This document shows, piece after piece, positions 33,951-46,031 of a stretch of DNA of 64,000 nucleotides. How positions within the stretch are numbered: position 1 is the stretch's first letter; each line of letters starts with the position of its first letter. Source of the DNA: Amborella trichopoda (taxonomy: Eukaryota; Streptophyta; Magnoliopsida; Amborellales; Amborellaceae); contig NW_006499728.1 of NCBI RefSeq assembly GCF_000471905.2, positions 4,835,614 to 4,899,613 on the forward strand, written 5' to 3'. Position numbers and translations under genes: made by a program. A model generated the notes under the pieces. That model ran no database searches. It was given only the letters and a program-made list of their open reading frames with translations, and was not told the DNA's origin.

Positions 33951-34194
33951 TTTTTAAGCATGGACTTTAATTTTAGGGAAATTTATAAAATTATACTTAG
34001 TATTAGCCATCTAATATTACCAATATGGTTTGATTGAATTGCAAAATGTCCCTCGCAATAAACATGACTTTCGGTTGAAATAGCAGAAAAAGGATGAAAT
34101 GTTACACAATTTAAAAGTGCAGTATATTTTGATAAAGTTTTCTAAATTTTATTTGGTTGTATGATTGTGAATTTGCATAAAAATAGATTTGAAA

Positions 34195-34512
34195 CGCGAG
34201 AATAAGTCGTTTCCATATCGAGAAACCCTCAAATCAATCATGCCAAATCGTGATGTATATACATTAAAAGAAAAAATGGATTCCCAATCTAGAAAATAGC
34301 ACATCTTATACCGCATTATCTAGACTATCGATTTCAATATTTTCAAATGTTTATAAATTCACTCGATGTACACTCTTTTTTAAGCTTTAAATTTTAAAAT
34401 TAATAATAAAAACAATTTTTAAACCATCACCAAAATTAAAAAAAAATCATCTTCCGATTCTGTTTGGAGGTACGCCTGATGGTTTAGAGGCTCCACCTTA
34501 TACAAACCACAC
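34195..34512 (+). mobile_element. MULE-type MITE A/B, left-truncated
   Basis: The body and right end are present ('gatgtatatacattaaaag', 'aagctttaaattttaaaatt', 'ggaggtacgcctgatggtttagaggc', '...atacaaaccacac'). The left TIR is missing. Confidence 0.65.
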
Positions 34513-35371
34513 AATATCTAAAATGAAAATTTGAAAGAAACCCGAAGGCAGCTCATGCATAAAAATCCATCCAATGTTATTCCCGACCACACCATCTCAG
34601 GATTTATCCTTTTCGGGTCGTATCTTTCTCTCTCTAGGTATCTTTCCCTCTTTCTCTCTCCACTATTCGAAGTCCTATGCCATTTGCCTTTTCGGGGTTC
34701 TGTCCACGAGAAATGCTATCTATCCTCGTGCGGTTACTATTTCCACATGAAAAGAGAGAGACGTTTATAGGGAGGAGAGACAAAGGGTAAAGAGAGGCGC
34801 GTCACAGATGACGTGGAGTGCACTGGGACCAAGAAAAAGGCAGATAAGCGGCCCACAATAGTTGGATACAGCAGAAAATACAGTATTGATGTACAGTATG
34901 CTCCCGCATTAACATGCTATATGCACTGCAAGGCCAATTCGGAGAGACTAAAACTTTGCAACTGTGAAAGTGGATTTCTAAAAAAGAAATTCTCACCCTT
35001 CCCAGGATGGAACACAAGTAATGGGCAGAGTCTTAAGAGATGCACCACCAATGGTTGAAAAAATAGACAACTAGGGCGGATCATCCACCCACTAATTCAA
35101 AATCAGATTCTCGATCTAGTAGTTAATTAAGAACTATTAACAAATAAAATGATGGTTTATGGGTTAAGATCTACCGCATCACCTTAAAAATACTTCAAAA
35201 TATAAAATAAGGGCTTCCAGGAGGATTCGGCGATTTCCAATTCTTTCTCGGAACAAGTGTGGCGAGATCCAATTCGCATTAGGGATCGACAATTCCAAAT
35301 ACACACCTCAAGCTTCCAAACACTACTTGACACGGTGCAAATTTCCCTTTTCTTTTCCCTGTTACTCTCCT
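34513..35371. other. Non-coding stretch
   Basis: It contains a CT-rich patch at 34628-34665. Overlapping frames on both strands lack a known domain. No repeat-family ends are seen. Confidence 0.4.
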
Positions 35372-35380
35372 TCTTTTAAA

Positions 35381-35767
35381 GAGTGTGGTTTTTATAAGGA
35401 TGCGACGTTAAACAAAACAATTCAATTAAGGCGCACCGCCGAATTTTAGCACATGCAATTTTCATGAAAAACACTATTAGGATTATCTATTTTTATATCT
35501 AATTATAAAATTTTAAACTCCCAAAATAGTTAAAATCAATCAGATAAATAACCATATGAAAATCTTGACAATGGAAAGTCTAGATAATATATTGCAAGAT
35601 CCACTATTTTTTAGACTCAAAATCTTCTTTTTTTTCATATTCATACATCTCGACATCGAGATAATCAATTAGAGGTTTTTTTCAACATTAAAACAACCTT
35701 TGCCGATGGATTTTTGAAATGCATATGTAATTCTACATTTTAAGGTTGCAACCGTATATAAGCTTTT
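35381..35767 (-). mobile_element. MULE-type MITE, subfamily B (copy B6), perfect 9-bp TSD
   Basis: A reversed copy of 387 bp. The identical flanks tcttttaaa lie at 35372-35380 and 35768-35776. The B body is well conserved ('catctcgacatcgagataat', 'ttctacattttaaggttgca'). Confidence 0.87.
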
Positions 35768-35776
35768 TCTTTTAAA

Positions 35777-36108
35777 ATATTTATACTTTCACAAATCCCT
35801 CTTGATGATGATTTGACAAATTCCTTGTTATTTCCTAATAAATAATACATGGTATATAGCTGAGAAGGTAACAAATTTCTTTCTATTTCCTAACAAACAC
35901 AAATATTACAAGATACAACTACATTCATTACCCTTCAATTCTTCTCAGGAGGGTAAGAATTTTACAAGGACAAAAAACAGAAAGATAATACATTCTCTCT
36001 CTCTCTCTTAACACCTTATGTACAGTTTGATGATGCTAATAAAGGGTGAGGCCGACGTTTGCTTACCTGACCTCTAAAAGCCCGATTATTTCCATTTTGG
36101 CCCTTATT
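35777..36108. other. Region 3' of the bHLH gene
   Basis: This probably includes the bHLH 3' UTR on the minus strand. A (CT)n tract lies at about 35995-36008. Nothing else is seen. Confidence 0.5.
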
Positions 36109-39100
36109 TCAGATTGGGTACGACGGCTTTTGCTGCTTCACTGAGCAGGTGCAGTTTGCTCGGCTATCAGAAAGGTTCTGCAAAATGTGCGGTAAAAACG
36201 ATTTAATGTGAAGGGAAAAATGACAAAAATGCCCTCCAAGTTCATCCTCATTTCCGAGGCCATTTTGGTAAGGACAAGGTTTATATGAGTCCATATAGTC
36301 ACCTATTAAAAATCTATTTTTGAGATGGATTTTTGGACTTAATTTATAAGGTTATGTAATCTTTTATATACAGATCATGAATGGAATAAATAAATAAAAT
36401 TTGAAAATTAAAAACAATCATTGTGTAAGAAAAACATTTGGACCCATTGTTTTTAGATGGCCACCTATTTGCATCCATCTTTAAGATTTGATGCTGTGTA
36501 CCTTGGGACCCCATATTGTAGAAATGGGGTCCAGCCCCCATGACACAATTTTCCTTTCGGTAATAGTAAAATTGAAAGTTAAAGCACAACTAGGGGGATC
36601 AGTCATTAAGGCATGCGCCTGTTTACCTAATTAATTTTGAATCCGGAATTTCTTCAACGATTCATTTGACACAGGCATAAAGATAAAGAGAGGTATAAAT
36701 GTGGGGCAGATACTCAAGAACTCGGGGTTACAAATTTACATTTTTTGTGTGAGGTCATAATACTCAGATTCTGGATCCAGCAGGTAGGGTACATGTAAGT
36801 GCACCCGGCTCTAATCAGGTAGGTCAGATCCGGGTTCACCAGACCCAACCAGACTCGTTATTTTCTATTTATATCTTTTGTATAATATGTTTTATGTACA
36901 CTTTTATAGTTTGATTGGATCCAACCCAACCTGAGAGGTCAGGTCCAAGTTCAGAGGACTTAGATCCGACATGGTTGGGGTCCGACCCCAGACTTGTCGG
37001 ATCTGGTCCCAGTTCTTACGATCTAACTAACAACACAAATACATGTACATGCGCGCACAGACACACGGGGGTAGGGGGGGGGAGAGAGAGACCTGGACTT
37101 GCTTTTGGAGGTCTTTTATATACTCCACTGCCAAATCCAACATGTCTGCAGTGTTCGTTTGCTGCATCCACAAGCATAAAAAAGATTATACACAAAGGCG
37201 AATTGGGATTAAATTATAATTTCAAAGGAAGTGCACCCAGAAAATCTCAGCCATCCTTCCAACACCTATCTGGGCCCTCAACGTCAAGCATGGATGATTA
37301 GATGGTTAAAGATTTGGTTACCTTGTCCATGTTGGGTACTAGCTCTTGTAATCTCCTCATCCTTTCGCTGATCTTGGTTCTCCTCACCTGCAACAAAAAT
37401 ACTTACTGAAACTTTGGGCTTTATAGATCTTTAATTTCACCTTTAAATTCAAGTCCTGCCGAAATTCATTGGGTCAAAATGATCCAGATTTTTGGTCATT
37501 TCTCCCACATTTGAAAGGAAACTCCACCCAGTTGCTCGTCAAATTCTTGTTAATTCTTGCTCAAATACTGAGCTGAATTCCCAGTAAATCATTTGAATAT
37601 AAAAGATAAAAGCAAGGCAAAAAAAATGATTGTAACTTAATGAGCCTGAATTTGTGCAATTCCAATCAAACTCAGACTGAACTTTCAATTTAAGCTCTGA
37701 TGATAGCATGAAAGTGACAGACGCTACATTTCCTCTGTCTAATACAAATATTAGAAGAATTTGTTATAAAATGGAAACAAATAAATCATACATTAAACAA
37801 TGCATACCCTTTCTGCAATGCTCCTTGGGTGAGTGGCACAACCACGTTTTGCTCGAACCTTACAAGGAACAGAGTCTTGAAGTTGCAGAAGCTTTTCCAT
37901 GGCTGCCATCTCAGTCGAAGTCTTGGGCAAGCTGAAGTGGTGCATCAAACCTGGCCTATGAGTTCCTCCCTCTCCATTCTGACCGAAAATACAAAAGTTG
38001 AAACAAGAAATGATTGATATATTAATAAAATAGACTAAACTGATCAAAGATTAATACTAAATGAATTGCTATGATTTTTGTAATGCTTTTGATTGCTAGC
38101 AAGCAGCAAGTGGTGTCTTCCTTCCAAAAGAAAAATATGATTTTTGGAATAACAAAAGCAAAGCATTGGCTGCTCATAGATTCATTCAGGAGGGGCAGAA
38201 TAAAAAATCTGTGGGAGCTCGGAAGCAACTTCATTGGTGTTATTGCCATAGCTCAACAAGATTTCACAAAGGTTTCAAATTCCTTCTCTTTCAAACATCA
38301 CTTTTCTTTTGTTAAAACTTTCAAAGATTCTTCTACAGCAACTGAATTTCATCTAAAGTTTCAAATGCAATCCATAACCCATACCAGATGCTTGCTATGA
38401 GCTCACTGAAGCCTGAAAAGTTCGACCGTAGTCAAAAGTTCTAACAACCATGTAGCTGCTCCATTGCATTAAGCTCTTTAAAGCAACCAATAAATTTAAA
38501 ACAAGGATCCAATTATAATACCAGTAAATTCCAGGTAAGAACTTTACTGAGTAGTGGTTACATTACGCCACAGATTAAAACAGAGCATTTGGTTAACTCT
38601 TTCATCTAGAAATTTCTACGTGCTAGAGAGAGAGGGGGACAAAAGAAACTAGTGAGAGGTTTGCAAAAGACCTGAGATTCTGATGTTGACTTCCCGTTCA
38701 AATCTCGAATTCGTTTCCTCACTGCAGAAAAGTCAGCAGCAGTTTCAAACCCAGATAAGCTCTCAGCAACAAGAGTAGAATCATCCCAAGAACCAACAGG
38801 GAAACCTGGTATATAACATTGGCCCTGACTTCCATTTCCCAAACTTCCTTCATCTGAGCTACTTGGTCCAACAGTTTCTGAAACTATCTCAGAGATCTGA
38901 GGTAACATCCCTGCATGATTTCCCTGTTGTCTTGAGAAGCTCATATGGCCCTTCAATCCATTAGAGCAATTTCCAGGCCTAAAGTTGTTGCCCATGGTTC
39001 TCAACGTCGAATAGCCTTGGTATCAGAAAGAAAAGAAAGAATCATGGATTTAGAAATCAAAATGCGACTGGAGATAGGTGCCAATCTTCTCGATGAGATT

Positions 39101-40021
39101 TAGGAAAACAGGATATAAGAATCAGGAAATTGGTAATTGAAATAAATTCAGTAAAAAGTTGCACTCAGGAATCTAGGTACTAAATAAGAGAGAAAAAGAA
39201 CCCAATATCATCCAGGAAAGGATGCCCCAGTCATACATCAGATATTGCACCAGATTCCACATGATGTAATTGCATACATGAAATTCCCAGATTTTATTCC
39301 TTTCTCTTTTCTTTATCTTTTTCTCTTTTTTACCTTTCTCCACAAAATTTGGAATCTTTGTTGAGGCCCCAGAAATATTTCAAATATTAAAGAAAGAGAA
39401 ACAATAAGAAAAGTTGGGAAAAGTAACAAGTAAAAGGGATATCAATGAGAGCCACTCACCATTTTCACCTGTCAAATGAGATAGAAAACCAGCAGGCGAG
39501 CTACTTTGTCTTAAAAGTGAACCATTAGGGTTTTGATGCTGATAAACCATATGCGGTGAAGCCCCAAAACCCCCACTCCTCTGTTGAGCCACCTCTGGTT
39601 CATTTTCAGCTACGAATCGATCTCCATGCAGCCTTTGCCCACTGTTACAAACTGGTTTTGTTTCCATTTCAAGAACATCAGGAGAAGCATGAGACTGTAA
39701 ATCTCTCGACTCAGACGTGAGACAAGAAGAATCACAAGAGAGAAGCCTTGCAAGTACATTCTCTGACTCGGGGCTTGAAGATCGAGGCAAGAAATCATCG
39801 TCACAGTCTTGAACCAGGCTAGCAAATAGTGAACCAGGTGCTGACTTATAGCGCATAAGACTGGATGCGGTGTTTTGCAAGGGATTGGTGCCTGCCCCAA
39901 AATCCATTAGTGGTCCTCTGTTTCGATCGTCTTCCTTGATCTGTGATAAGCTTGAGCCTTTGGTGTTGTTGCACAGGTTCAGCTTCAAGCCTATAGGTGA
40001 GGTCTGAGCAGCTCCATACAT
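36109..40021 (-). CDS. bHLH transcription factor, FBH / bHLH122-128-130 type, six coding exons
   Basis: The exons, in minus-strand order, are 40021-39460, 39015-38672, 37978-37808, 37387-37322, 37161-37093 and 36177-36109 (TGA). All introns are GT-AG and phases agree, giving 426 residues. Exon 1 carries the subgroup motif LMRYKSAPGSL (residues 55-65). The end of exon 2 carries 'DFSAVRKRIRDLNG'. Exons 3-5 encode the bHLH domain, about residues 345-400: RGCATHPRSIAERVRRTKIS, then RLQELVPNMDKQTNTADMLD, then an amphipathic helix 2. Exon 6 encodes a C-terminal CTC-containing tail typical of this subgroup. In the basic region Glu and the following Arg of the E-box contact set are present. The position four before Glu is Arg, not His. 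Nuclear DNA binding to E-box sites as a dimer is expected. Arabidopsis FBH proteins of this group activate CONSTANS. Two donors are weak (GTCTTT after exon 2, GTCTCT after exon 5). The exact paralogue is not resolved. Confidence 0.93.
36281..36590. repeat. Dispersed repeat family K, within and beside the last bHLH intron
   Basis: 'cctattaaaaatctatttttgagatgg' (split at 20 bases: cctattaaaaatctattttt then gagatgg) matches the complement of 55855-55900. Similar text recurs at 53882-54080 and more weakly at 51235-51465. It sits in the 915-bp intron 5 of the bHLH gene. Class is unknown. Confidence 0.45.
36770..37090. repeat. GGTCC/GGATC-rich repetitive DNA in bHLH intron 5
   Basis: Repeated 'gatccgggtt', 'ggtcaggtcc' and 'ggtccgacccc' text, then a G-run and GA tract at 37068-37090 right at the exon 5 donor. 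Similar text occurs at 60320-60520. The forward open frame at 36915-37301 runs antisense across intron and exon and is not a gene. Confidence 0.5.
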
Positions 40022-40894
40022 GTTTCCTGATTGATCTGTAGTAGCAAGTATGCAAGATTAATGGCTGAAAAATTAAATGGGAATGAAGAGAAAATGACCA
40101 AGTATTACATGTAAGGCAAGGATTGTACGGCCATTGAGATTAAAAATGGCCAAATGAATAAAAGGAAAATGAAGAGAAAATGACGATTGTGATAACGAGG
40201 GCCAGGAGTTTAAAGTCTTTGCAGTTAAAAATGGAAGAAAATTTTAAGAGAATGGCAGAGAAGAATGATAAGATATAAAAATCAGGCCAGGAGTTCAAAG
40301 CCTTAAGTTTAAAAATAGCGAAAATCAAAGGCAAAAATAACAGAGACTATAAAATATGAGACCAGCAAGAGTTGAACGTATTTGGTGTTAACGGTGGCCG
40401 AAGAAATAAAAGGAAAAAGGAAGAGAAAAACAATGAAATACAAGGAGGGTAGGAGTTGAACGTATTACAGAAAAATTAAAGGAAAATGAAGACAAATGAT
40501 AAGGCCTGGAATTCAAGATCTTGAGAGGTTAAAAATGGCCGGAAATTTAAAGGAACAGGGAGAAAAAATGGTGCAATAGTAAAGTGAAAGTAAGGAAGAA
40601 AACCAAAAAAAAAAAATGAGAGTTCTCAGTTCGTTGTTTACCTTTAAAGGAGAGCTTGACGACGCTGAAAGATGGGGAAATCCAGTAACTTTTTTCTAAT
40701 CAGCGATACTTTGGCGAAATCACTTTTGGTCGAGACTTAAATGATGCCAGAAGCCAAAGGAACCGCCCAATCTTGATTTCAACGGTGAGGATCCTCTGCT
40801 GAATTTCCCTTGGAGATCTGAACTTTGAGGGGACGAAACCTGATCAATACTTGCTTCTTTCAAGCAATCTCTGAATGAAAATGAAGAGAGAAAG

Positions 40895-40900
<6 letters not shown>
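40022..40900 (-). other. bHLH 5' UTR exon and its intron
   Basis: A donor (CCTTTAAAG then GTAAAC) lies at 40642/40641. Acceptors lie at 40065 (TTTTTCAG) or 40036 (CTACAG). A non-coding first exon at about 40642-40900 is therefore inferred, followed by a roughly 580-bp leader intron. The start codon at 40021 is the first in-frame ATG after it. Confidence 0.6.
40140..40560 (-). repeat. Degenerate tandem repeat in the bHLH 5' UTR intron
   Basis: On the plus strand a unit of about 60-86 bp recurs four to five times. Each has 'ccaggagtt.aaag' (near 40202, 40286, 40361, 40447 and 40504) followed by 'ttaaaaatggc' and 'aaaggaaaa..gaagagaaaa'. The units are strongly diverged. Confidence 0.6.
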
Positions 40901-40938
<38 letters not shown>

Positions 40939-41068
40939 TATACTATTAGTTTTGGTTTCGTCGTTCGTTACGTACGTGTACGTTTACGTTACGTACTACT
41001 ACTACGTAAGAACGTAGTTACGTTTACCTTTTACCGNNNNNNNNNNNNNNNNNNNNNNNNNNNNNNNN

Positions 41069-41111
<43 letters not shown>

Positions 41112-41131
41112 NGAGAGAGAGAGAGAGAGAG
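40898..41131. repeat. AG microsatellite broken by an assembly gap
   Basis: (AG)n lies at 40898-40934 and 41069-41131. Between them is 'tacgt'-rich text (about 40960-41036) and a run of 32 N (41037-41068), with one more N at 41112. The intervening text is probably read noise. The true repeat length is unknown. It lies at the 5' end of the bHLH gene. Confidence 0.85.
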
Positions 41132-42752
41132 GGCTGAAATCAATGGTTTTTTTTGCCTGTTTCCTAAGCTGATCTTTGGTCGAATCTACTGAAACATGGT
41201 ACTTTCCCTTTTAAGCTACATCTTTTGCTGCGACACTGATGAGCAATTAAAGATGGGGTTAAAAAACCCCTAAAAAAAAGGCATCAGGTAATGAAATCTT
41301 ATACGGGAGACTGGGTTAATTGATCTAGATCTTCGATTGAGTTACCACCTCTTTAACCACCATAAACGCAATAAGAAGCTATACGACCTGATATGATGCC
41401 CAAAAAAGGAGGGATAACCGGACTTCGGCCGGAAAAAAATTCAGTGAGTTTCAGTGACTCTTAATCCTTTGAGCTCAAAGGAGTTTGACCATAGCAGTTT
41501 CTCTTGGCTCTTTTGCTAAGGATTTTCCTTCTCTCTTGACTTTTTACTGCTTGTCAATAGCGATAGAGGCACTGGATATCACAGTCACTTTAACTGAAAA
41601 CTCCTCCTTCTGCTACACAATTAGAGACTGGTTCAGAGCTAAAAATAGAACAAATCCTGTCTCTTTTAACCGAATTATAAACTTTTCAGAGCTTAATCTC
41701 CCGACCTTTAATGGAAAAACACTGGACTGCACTTGCATACATAACCATTGAGTGAAACATCTCTTGCATCCATGAGTGAAACATCTCTTGAAACCCTAAG
41801 CCGATTAAGAAATCAATAGAAAATTATCCTTCATCTAATTCACTGAAATTCTAAAGCTTTTCTTCTCTATAAAACTCAAGGGATGCTAAAATAGATCAGA
41901 AAACCTACAAAAACAACAATCTCCTTCTTCTTCCACAAAAGCCATCAAATAGCCATTAGAGAGAGTATCAAGCAATCAAGCTACCTCCATTTCTGAACCT
42001 CAATGTCCCTGAAACCCTCTGCAACTCAAAATAGAATTAAAAAACAAGAAATATCGATGGCTTCATCCACTTAGCCATTAACAATGGTCACAAACTCCAA
42101 AATAAACAATAAAAAACTCAGAAATTCTCCCTTTTTCTCCTTCAAATCCTTTAACCTCAAAGCCTAATCACCATTTAATGCAATGAAATCGCCATTAAAA
42201 AGGTCTATTCTTTTCTCTTGTTCACTGGTTGGGAGCACGATAACTATGGAATAGAATTCTCACCCTTTATTTATACGCAACCCCTGCGTAAACTACAGAG
42301 GAGTAAAGGAAAACCCTTTCGCCATTGATGGCCAATGAGAACTTCTCTTGCCATTTATAGAAGAACAATACCGAGACTGCCCTTGCTGATTCCCCATTAT
42401 ACCGAGATTCTCCCTGAATTTTTCGTGGATTTACGGAACTGCACTTCATGTGGAAATTTATCATTTTGCCCCTGTCCGACTCTTGTTCCCATGAGGATGC
42501 TCGTGCTGCCACTAAGCCTTAGGTCGGCAGCTTAAAATTACTATGCTACCCCTAATCTTGAAATTACTAAAATGCCCCCTTTCTTTGACCAAAAGTTTTG
42601 TACGATTGAATCTTTGTGGACCCGCTTGTGAGTGGTCTCCCCATGCCAGATTTTGATTACATTCATACGGACGGTGCAGGTTACTTCTTGCAGGTGATCA
42701 CTTGACGGTTTTGAGTACTCCCTGGGAGTTTTGTTTAAAATCCAATTTGAAA
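41132..42752. other. Upstream region of the bHLH gene
   Basis: No convincing coding region is seen; the frames at 41485-41751 and 42267-42535 have no known domain. A duplicated phrase 'catgagtgaaacatctcttg' occurs near 41750-41790. A minus-strand TATAAATA at 42268-42275 could be a promoter element, but it is 1.4 kb from the UTR exon. Confidence 0.4.
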
Positions 42753-43120
42753 GGGTGAGGTTTACATAAGGCCGCACATATTTAAATTTTGCATGGATAT
42801 GTAGTTTCATGGATGGAAGCTTCATAAATGATGGCTTAAGAATCTTTATTTCTAGATATAACTTTTAAATTTCAAAAATGTTGTAGATCAAGCGTATCTA
42901 CCAATACCTAAAAATCTTAAAAATAAACGGCTCAAATAATTTGTTACAAAATGAGCTATTTTTAACATTTGAATTTTTATTTTTTTCTTCACATCCATAC
43001 CTCTCGAGATGGATACGATCGATTGAAGGAATTTCAAACGTAATAACACTCTCTTGTAGAGGATTTGTAGTGCCCATTTCTTCAATAACACAAATTTGGC
43101 GCTTTATATAAACTTTTTTC
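42753..43120 (-). mobile_element. MULE-type MITE, subfamily B (copy B7)
   Basis: A reversed copy starting gggtgaggtttacataaggc and ending 'gctttatataaactttttt'. Both ends are recognisable, but the flanks do not match, so the ends may have been altered. Confidence 0.65.
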
Positions 43121-43559
43121 GCTTTTATAAAAAGATAAATATTGAGTTCCTACCATCTGTCGATATTGTTACTTTTTAAGGTTAGATCACTAAATTGAGG
43201 AGTTTACATCTTTATTAGTTGGAGTCCTAAAAGCTTAGCATAGCTGGGCGGATTTTTAATTGGTACTTTGGCTGATATAGTCCAAATAAAAATGTTTACC
43301 AAAAAATTAGTAAAAAATAGCATTTAATTGGTTTTAACGAATCAGACCCGTTACAAAAAGTTGTATATATTCTTTTAGAACTACTATTAAACCAAATCCT
43401 TCACCAGTTTGGTGTGGTATGATCTCGATAACACTTTGGATCCAAAACTATACAAGTTCATTATTTCAACCATAATGATTATGAATCTACAAAAAAATAT
43501 TTTGATTTATCTCCTCTTCTTTTGAAGTTCATTTCAATTCTTAAACAACCGTTAGAAAC
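43121..43559. other. Non-coding stretch
   Basis: AT-rich with no feature recognised. Confidence 0.4.
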
Positions 43560-43990
43560 TTGGCCCAGTCCACTCGTACTCGGCCCCTTACTAAGCTGAG
43601 TACTCGGTAAAACTCGGGGTAGTTAAAAAATATAAAAATATAAAAATTATATTAAATTTTGAAATAAAGCGATTGTATAAAAAAAGATTGTGACCTTCTT
43701 GATATCTATATACTTTTCCATATTTATATGTATTTGAAATGTTTTCTATAATGTTTTGGGAGTATTTCTTGCAATATACCTTGTTTTTATATGTTTCTCT
43801 TGGTAGGATTTTTCTGAAATGTCTATAATTTATATATATTTTCACCTTATTTGGATTTTTTGTGTTGCTTTTTGTTTAGTTTGATATATACACTGGCATA
43901 TCCGAGTAGGCTCGACCGAGTAACCAAGCTCAGGCTAGCGCCATGCCCGATGCCTAAGCCAAGTTCGAGACATTGCTTTAAACATCATCA
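43560..43990. repeat. Dispersed repeat family H-like, copy 2
   Basis: The edges contain multiple 'actcgg' and 'ccgagta' words ('gtactcggcc', 'tccgagtaggctcgaccgag') around an AT-rich core. This architecture is shared with 45390-45890, and pairing of the edges is possible. Confidence 0.45.
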
Positions 43991-44772
43991 CATCTGCGCC
44001 ATTTTTACGCCCAAAGAAGAATAAAAATTACGGTGATTGGGAGCTAAAACCTTTCAAAACTAGAGGGGACGCATGAGCAGTTGAATCCACCAGCACCTCT
44101 AGCTATTAGATGGGGTGCTCAAACCATATCTTCGAGCAAAATTTAGAGACCAGATCGCCCAAAAACCAAATATTGCTTGACCTTTGGACCACTTCGTTTT
44201 AAGTCGATCTCCTTATCCTCTCTTTCAAATCAAAACCAGACAAAATGAAATGAGAGGGCAAAGATCACTCTCTCCAACTAAAGACTCAAATGAGAAAACG
44301 AAATCTCCCTCCCTCCCTCCCTCTCTCAATTAGGGTCTTCGTTGGATCGAAATTTTCTCCTGTATTTTAAAACTCGGAGATTTCTGGTCATGATCATTAA
44401 TTTAGATGGGAATCGGTCGGATAGTATAGGTTCCGGCCCGGTTTTTCCTTTGTATTTTTTTTGTTTTTTAAAATTTATTTAATTTTTTTAGGTCCTTTGT
44501 AAATCCTCACCTATGACCCCCTCCTTTAAATTTTTATTTTATTTTTTTAATCTTTTAAATCATCAATTGGGACCGATTTAAACCCAATTTGAATCACCGA
44601 TCCAACGATGGAAAACGGATCGAAAATCGGAGTTTTGAAATACTACCATTCTCTCTCTAAAATGGGGTCAACGAGGACTAACCCTCGTTCTCTCTCACCG
44701 CCGCTGCCAATGACCGTGGGCCGCAAGGACCGTTGGCATATAATGTATGTAGTCAACTTTGGCGGGGTAATC
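43991..44772. other. Non-coding, CT-rich towards the end
   Basis: A small family H-like piece ('ggaatcggtcggatag' near 44410) and 'accgatttaaacccaatttg'. No gene is seen; the short frame at 44608-44808 is low-complexity. Confidence 0.35.
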
Positions 44773-45168
44773 CTCTCTCTCTCTCTACATCTCTCTCTCT
44801 CTCTCTAGCTTAAGCAGCTAGTATTAGGAAGGGCCCTTTCCTAAGTTGTGATTAGTCAATTGTTGGGGCGTTAATGCCCTCAGTCCCCTTACTTCCCCTC
44901 TCTTTATCTCACCTCCCTCATCAATGCATACTGGAATCTAGGGCCTGCCCTAGCATGCATGCTTGTTAAACTATAGCTTGGGTCTTTCTCTCTCTAAAAC
45001 ACGGGATTCAGAAACTACAGGCTGGGTCTCTCTCTCTCTCTAGCATGATTGAGAAAATATAGGTTGGGTCTGTCTCTCTCTCTCTCTAACATTATTCCCT
45101 AGCCTCTCTCTCTCTCTCTAACACTACTCCCCTCTTCTCTCTCTCGCTTTCTCTCTCTCTCTCTCTTT
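44773..45168 (+). repeat. Cluster of (CT)n microsatellites
   Basis: At least eight CT tracts alternate with near-repeated text ('ctataggctgggtctctctc', 'aatataggttgggtctgtct', 'aacactactcccct'), indicating local duplication of a CT-containing unit. Confidence 0.7.
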
Positions 45169-45389
45169 AAGAGAACCATATTGAATGGTGTCATTGAATG
45201 CGGAAGTGTTCGAGGGCATTTAGTCCTCAATCTTTACCTTTGATTGAGTTCGGTGGGTTAGGAAAGAAAAGAGCACAACGACATTTAATTTGTCAACTTC
45301 ACTCACTTTCTAAAGGCTTTGACATTTCTTTTCTTTTTTAAATCGGAACCAAATCTACTATTTTGACCTTAATTCATCAAAAAATTATA

Positions 45390-45890
45390 TCATGAAAATA
45401 GACTGATTGAGTGTTCCCAAACTCTTGGCTCGACCCCTTGCGGATCCGACTTATCCCATTTTGGTGTCCAACTCGGGGATATTAAAAAAAAAAATTTAAA
45501 AATAAATAATTTATTTGGGATATGTTGTTTTTTTGTTTTCCATCATTTTCCCAAATATTAGAAAGTGCTTTGGTAATAAATACTTACTTATTTTTATATT
45601 TTTCCCATTATTTTTAGATCATTTCAAAAATACCATAGTAACAAGTTGGTTTTTTAAAATCTATTTTTTTTACTAGTTTTTTAGTCTCATTTCGATGTGT
45701 TTTGCTCAATCTTACTTAAAATATGTATTTCTTATTTTTTTTAGATTTTTTTTTTTCGTGTTCTTATGTTTTTTTAACCTTTTTTCTGCTACAATACTCG
45801 GACTACTCGGCCCGAGTCCAGATCAGGTATGGGCTGAGTATGTCATATGAGTACTCGGCCTGAGTAGTGGCTTCCAACAATAGAATGAAT
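45390..45890. repeat. Dispersed repeat family H, copy 3
   Basis: The edges are 'ctcggggatatt' and 'tactcggcccgagt'. The core 'agtgctttggtaataaatac' plus 'tcatttcgatgtgttttgct' aligns with the cores at 20700-20830 and 58260-58385. Confidence 0.5.
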
Positions 45891-46031
45891 AGATCAATAG
45901 ACGACGTTTATCATTTGAGGTGAGCACATATGGGATGGCCACTTCTAAACATTAGTAAATATTAGCTTACTCGTTTTCACATTGAAAAACAGGGGTCTTT
46001 GTTCCACAAATCTATACCAATAATTTTTAAA

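Noticed and set aside
36915-37301. 128-codon plus-strand open frame
   Set aside because: It is antisense across bHLH intron 5, exon 5 and intron 4, has low complexity, and has no known domain. The minus-strand exon model explains the region.
38071-38400. 109-codon plus-strand frame
   Set aside because: It lies antisense within bHLH intron 2, with no homologous domain.
42267-42535. Overlapping frames upstream of the bHLH gene
   Set aside because: Neither carries a domain, and the region is better explained as promoter or leader DNA.
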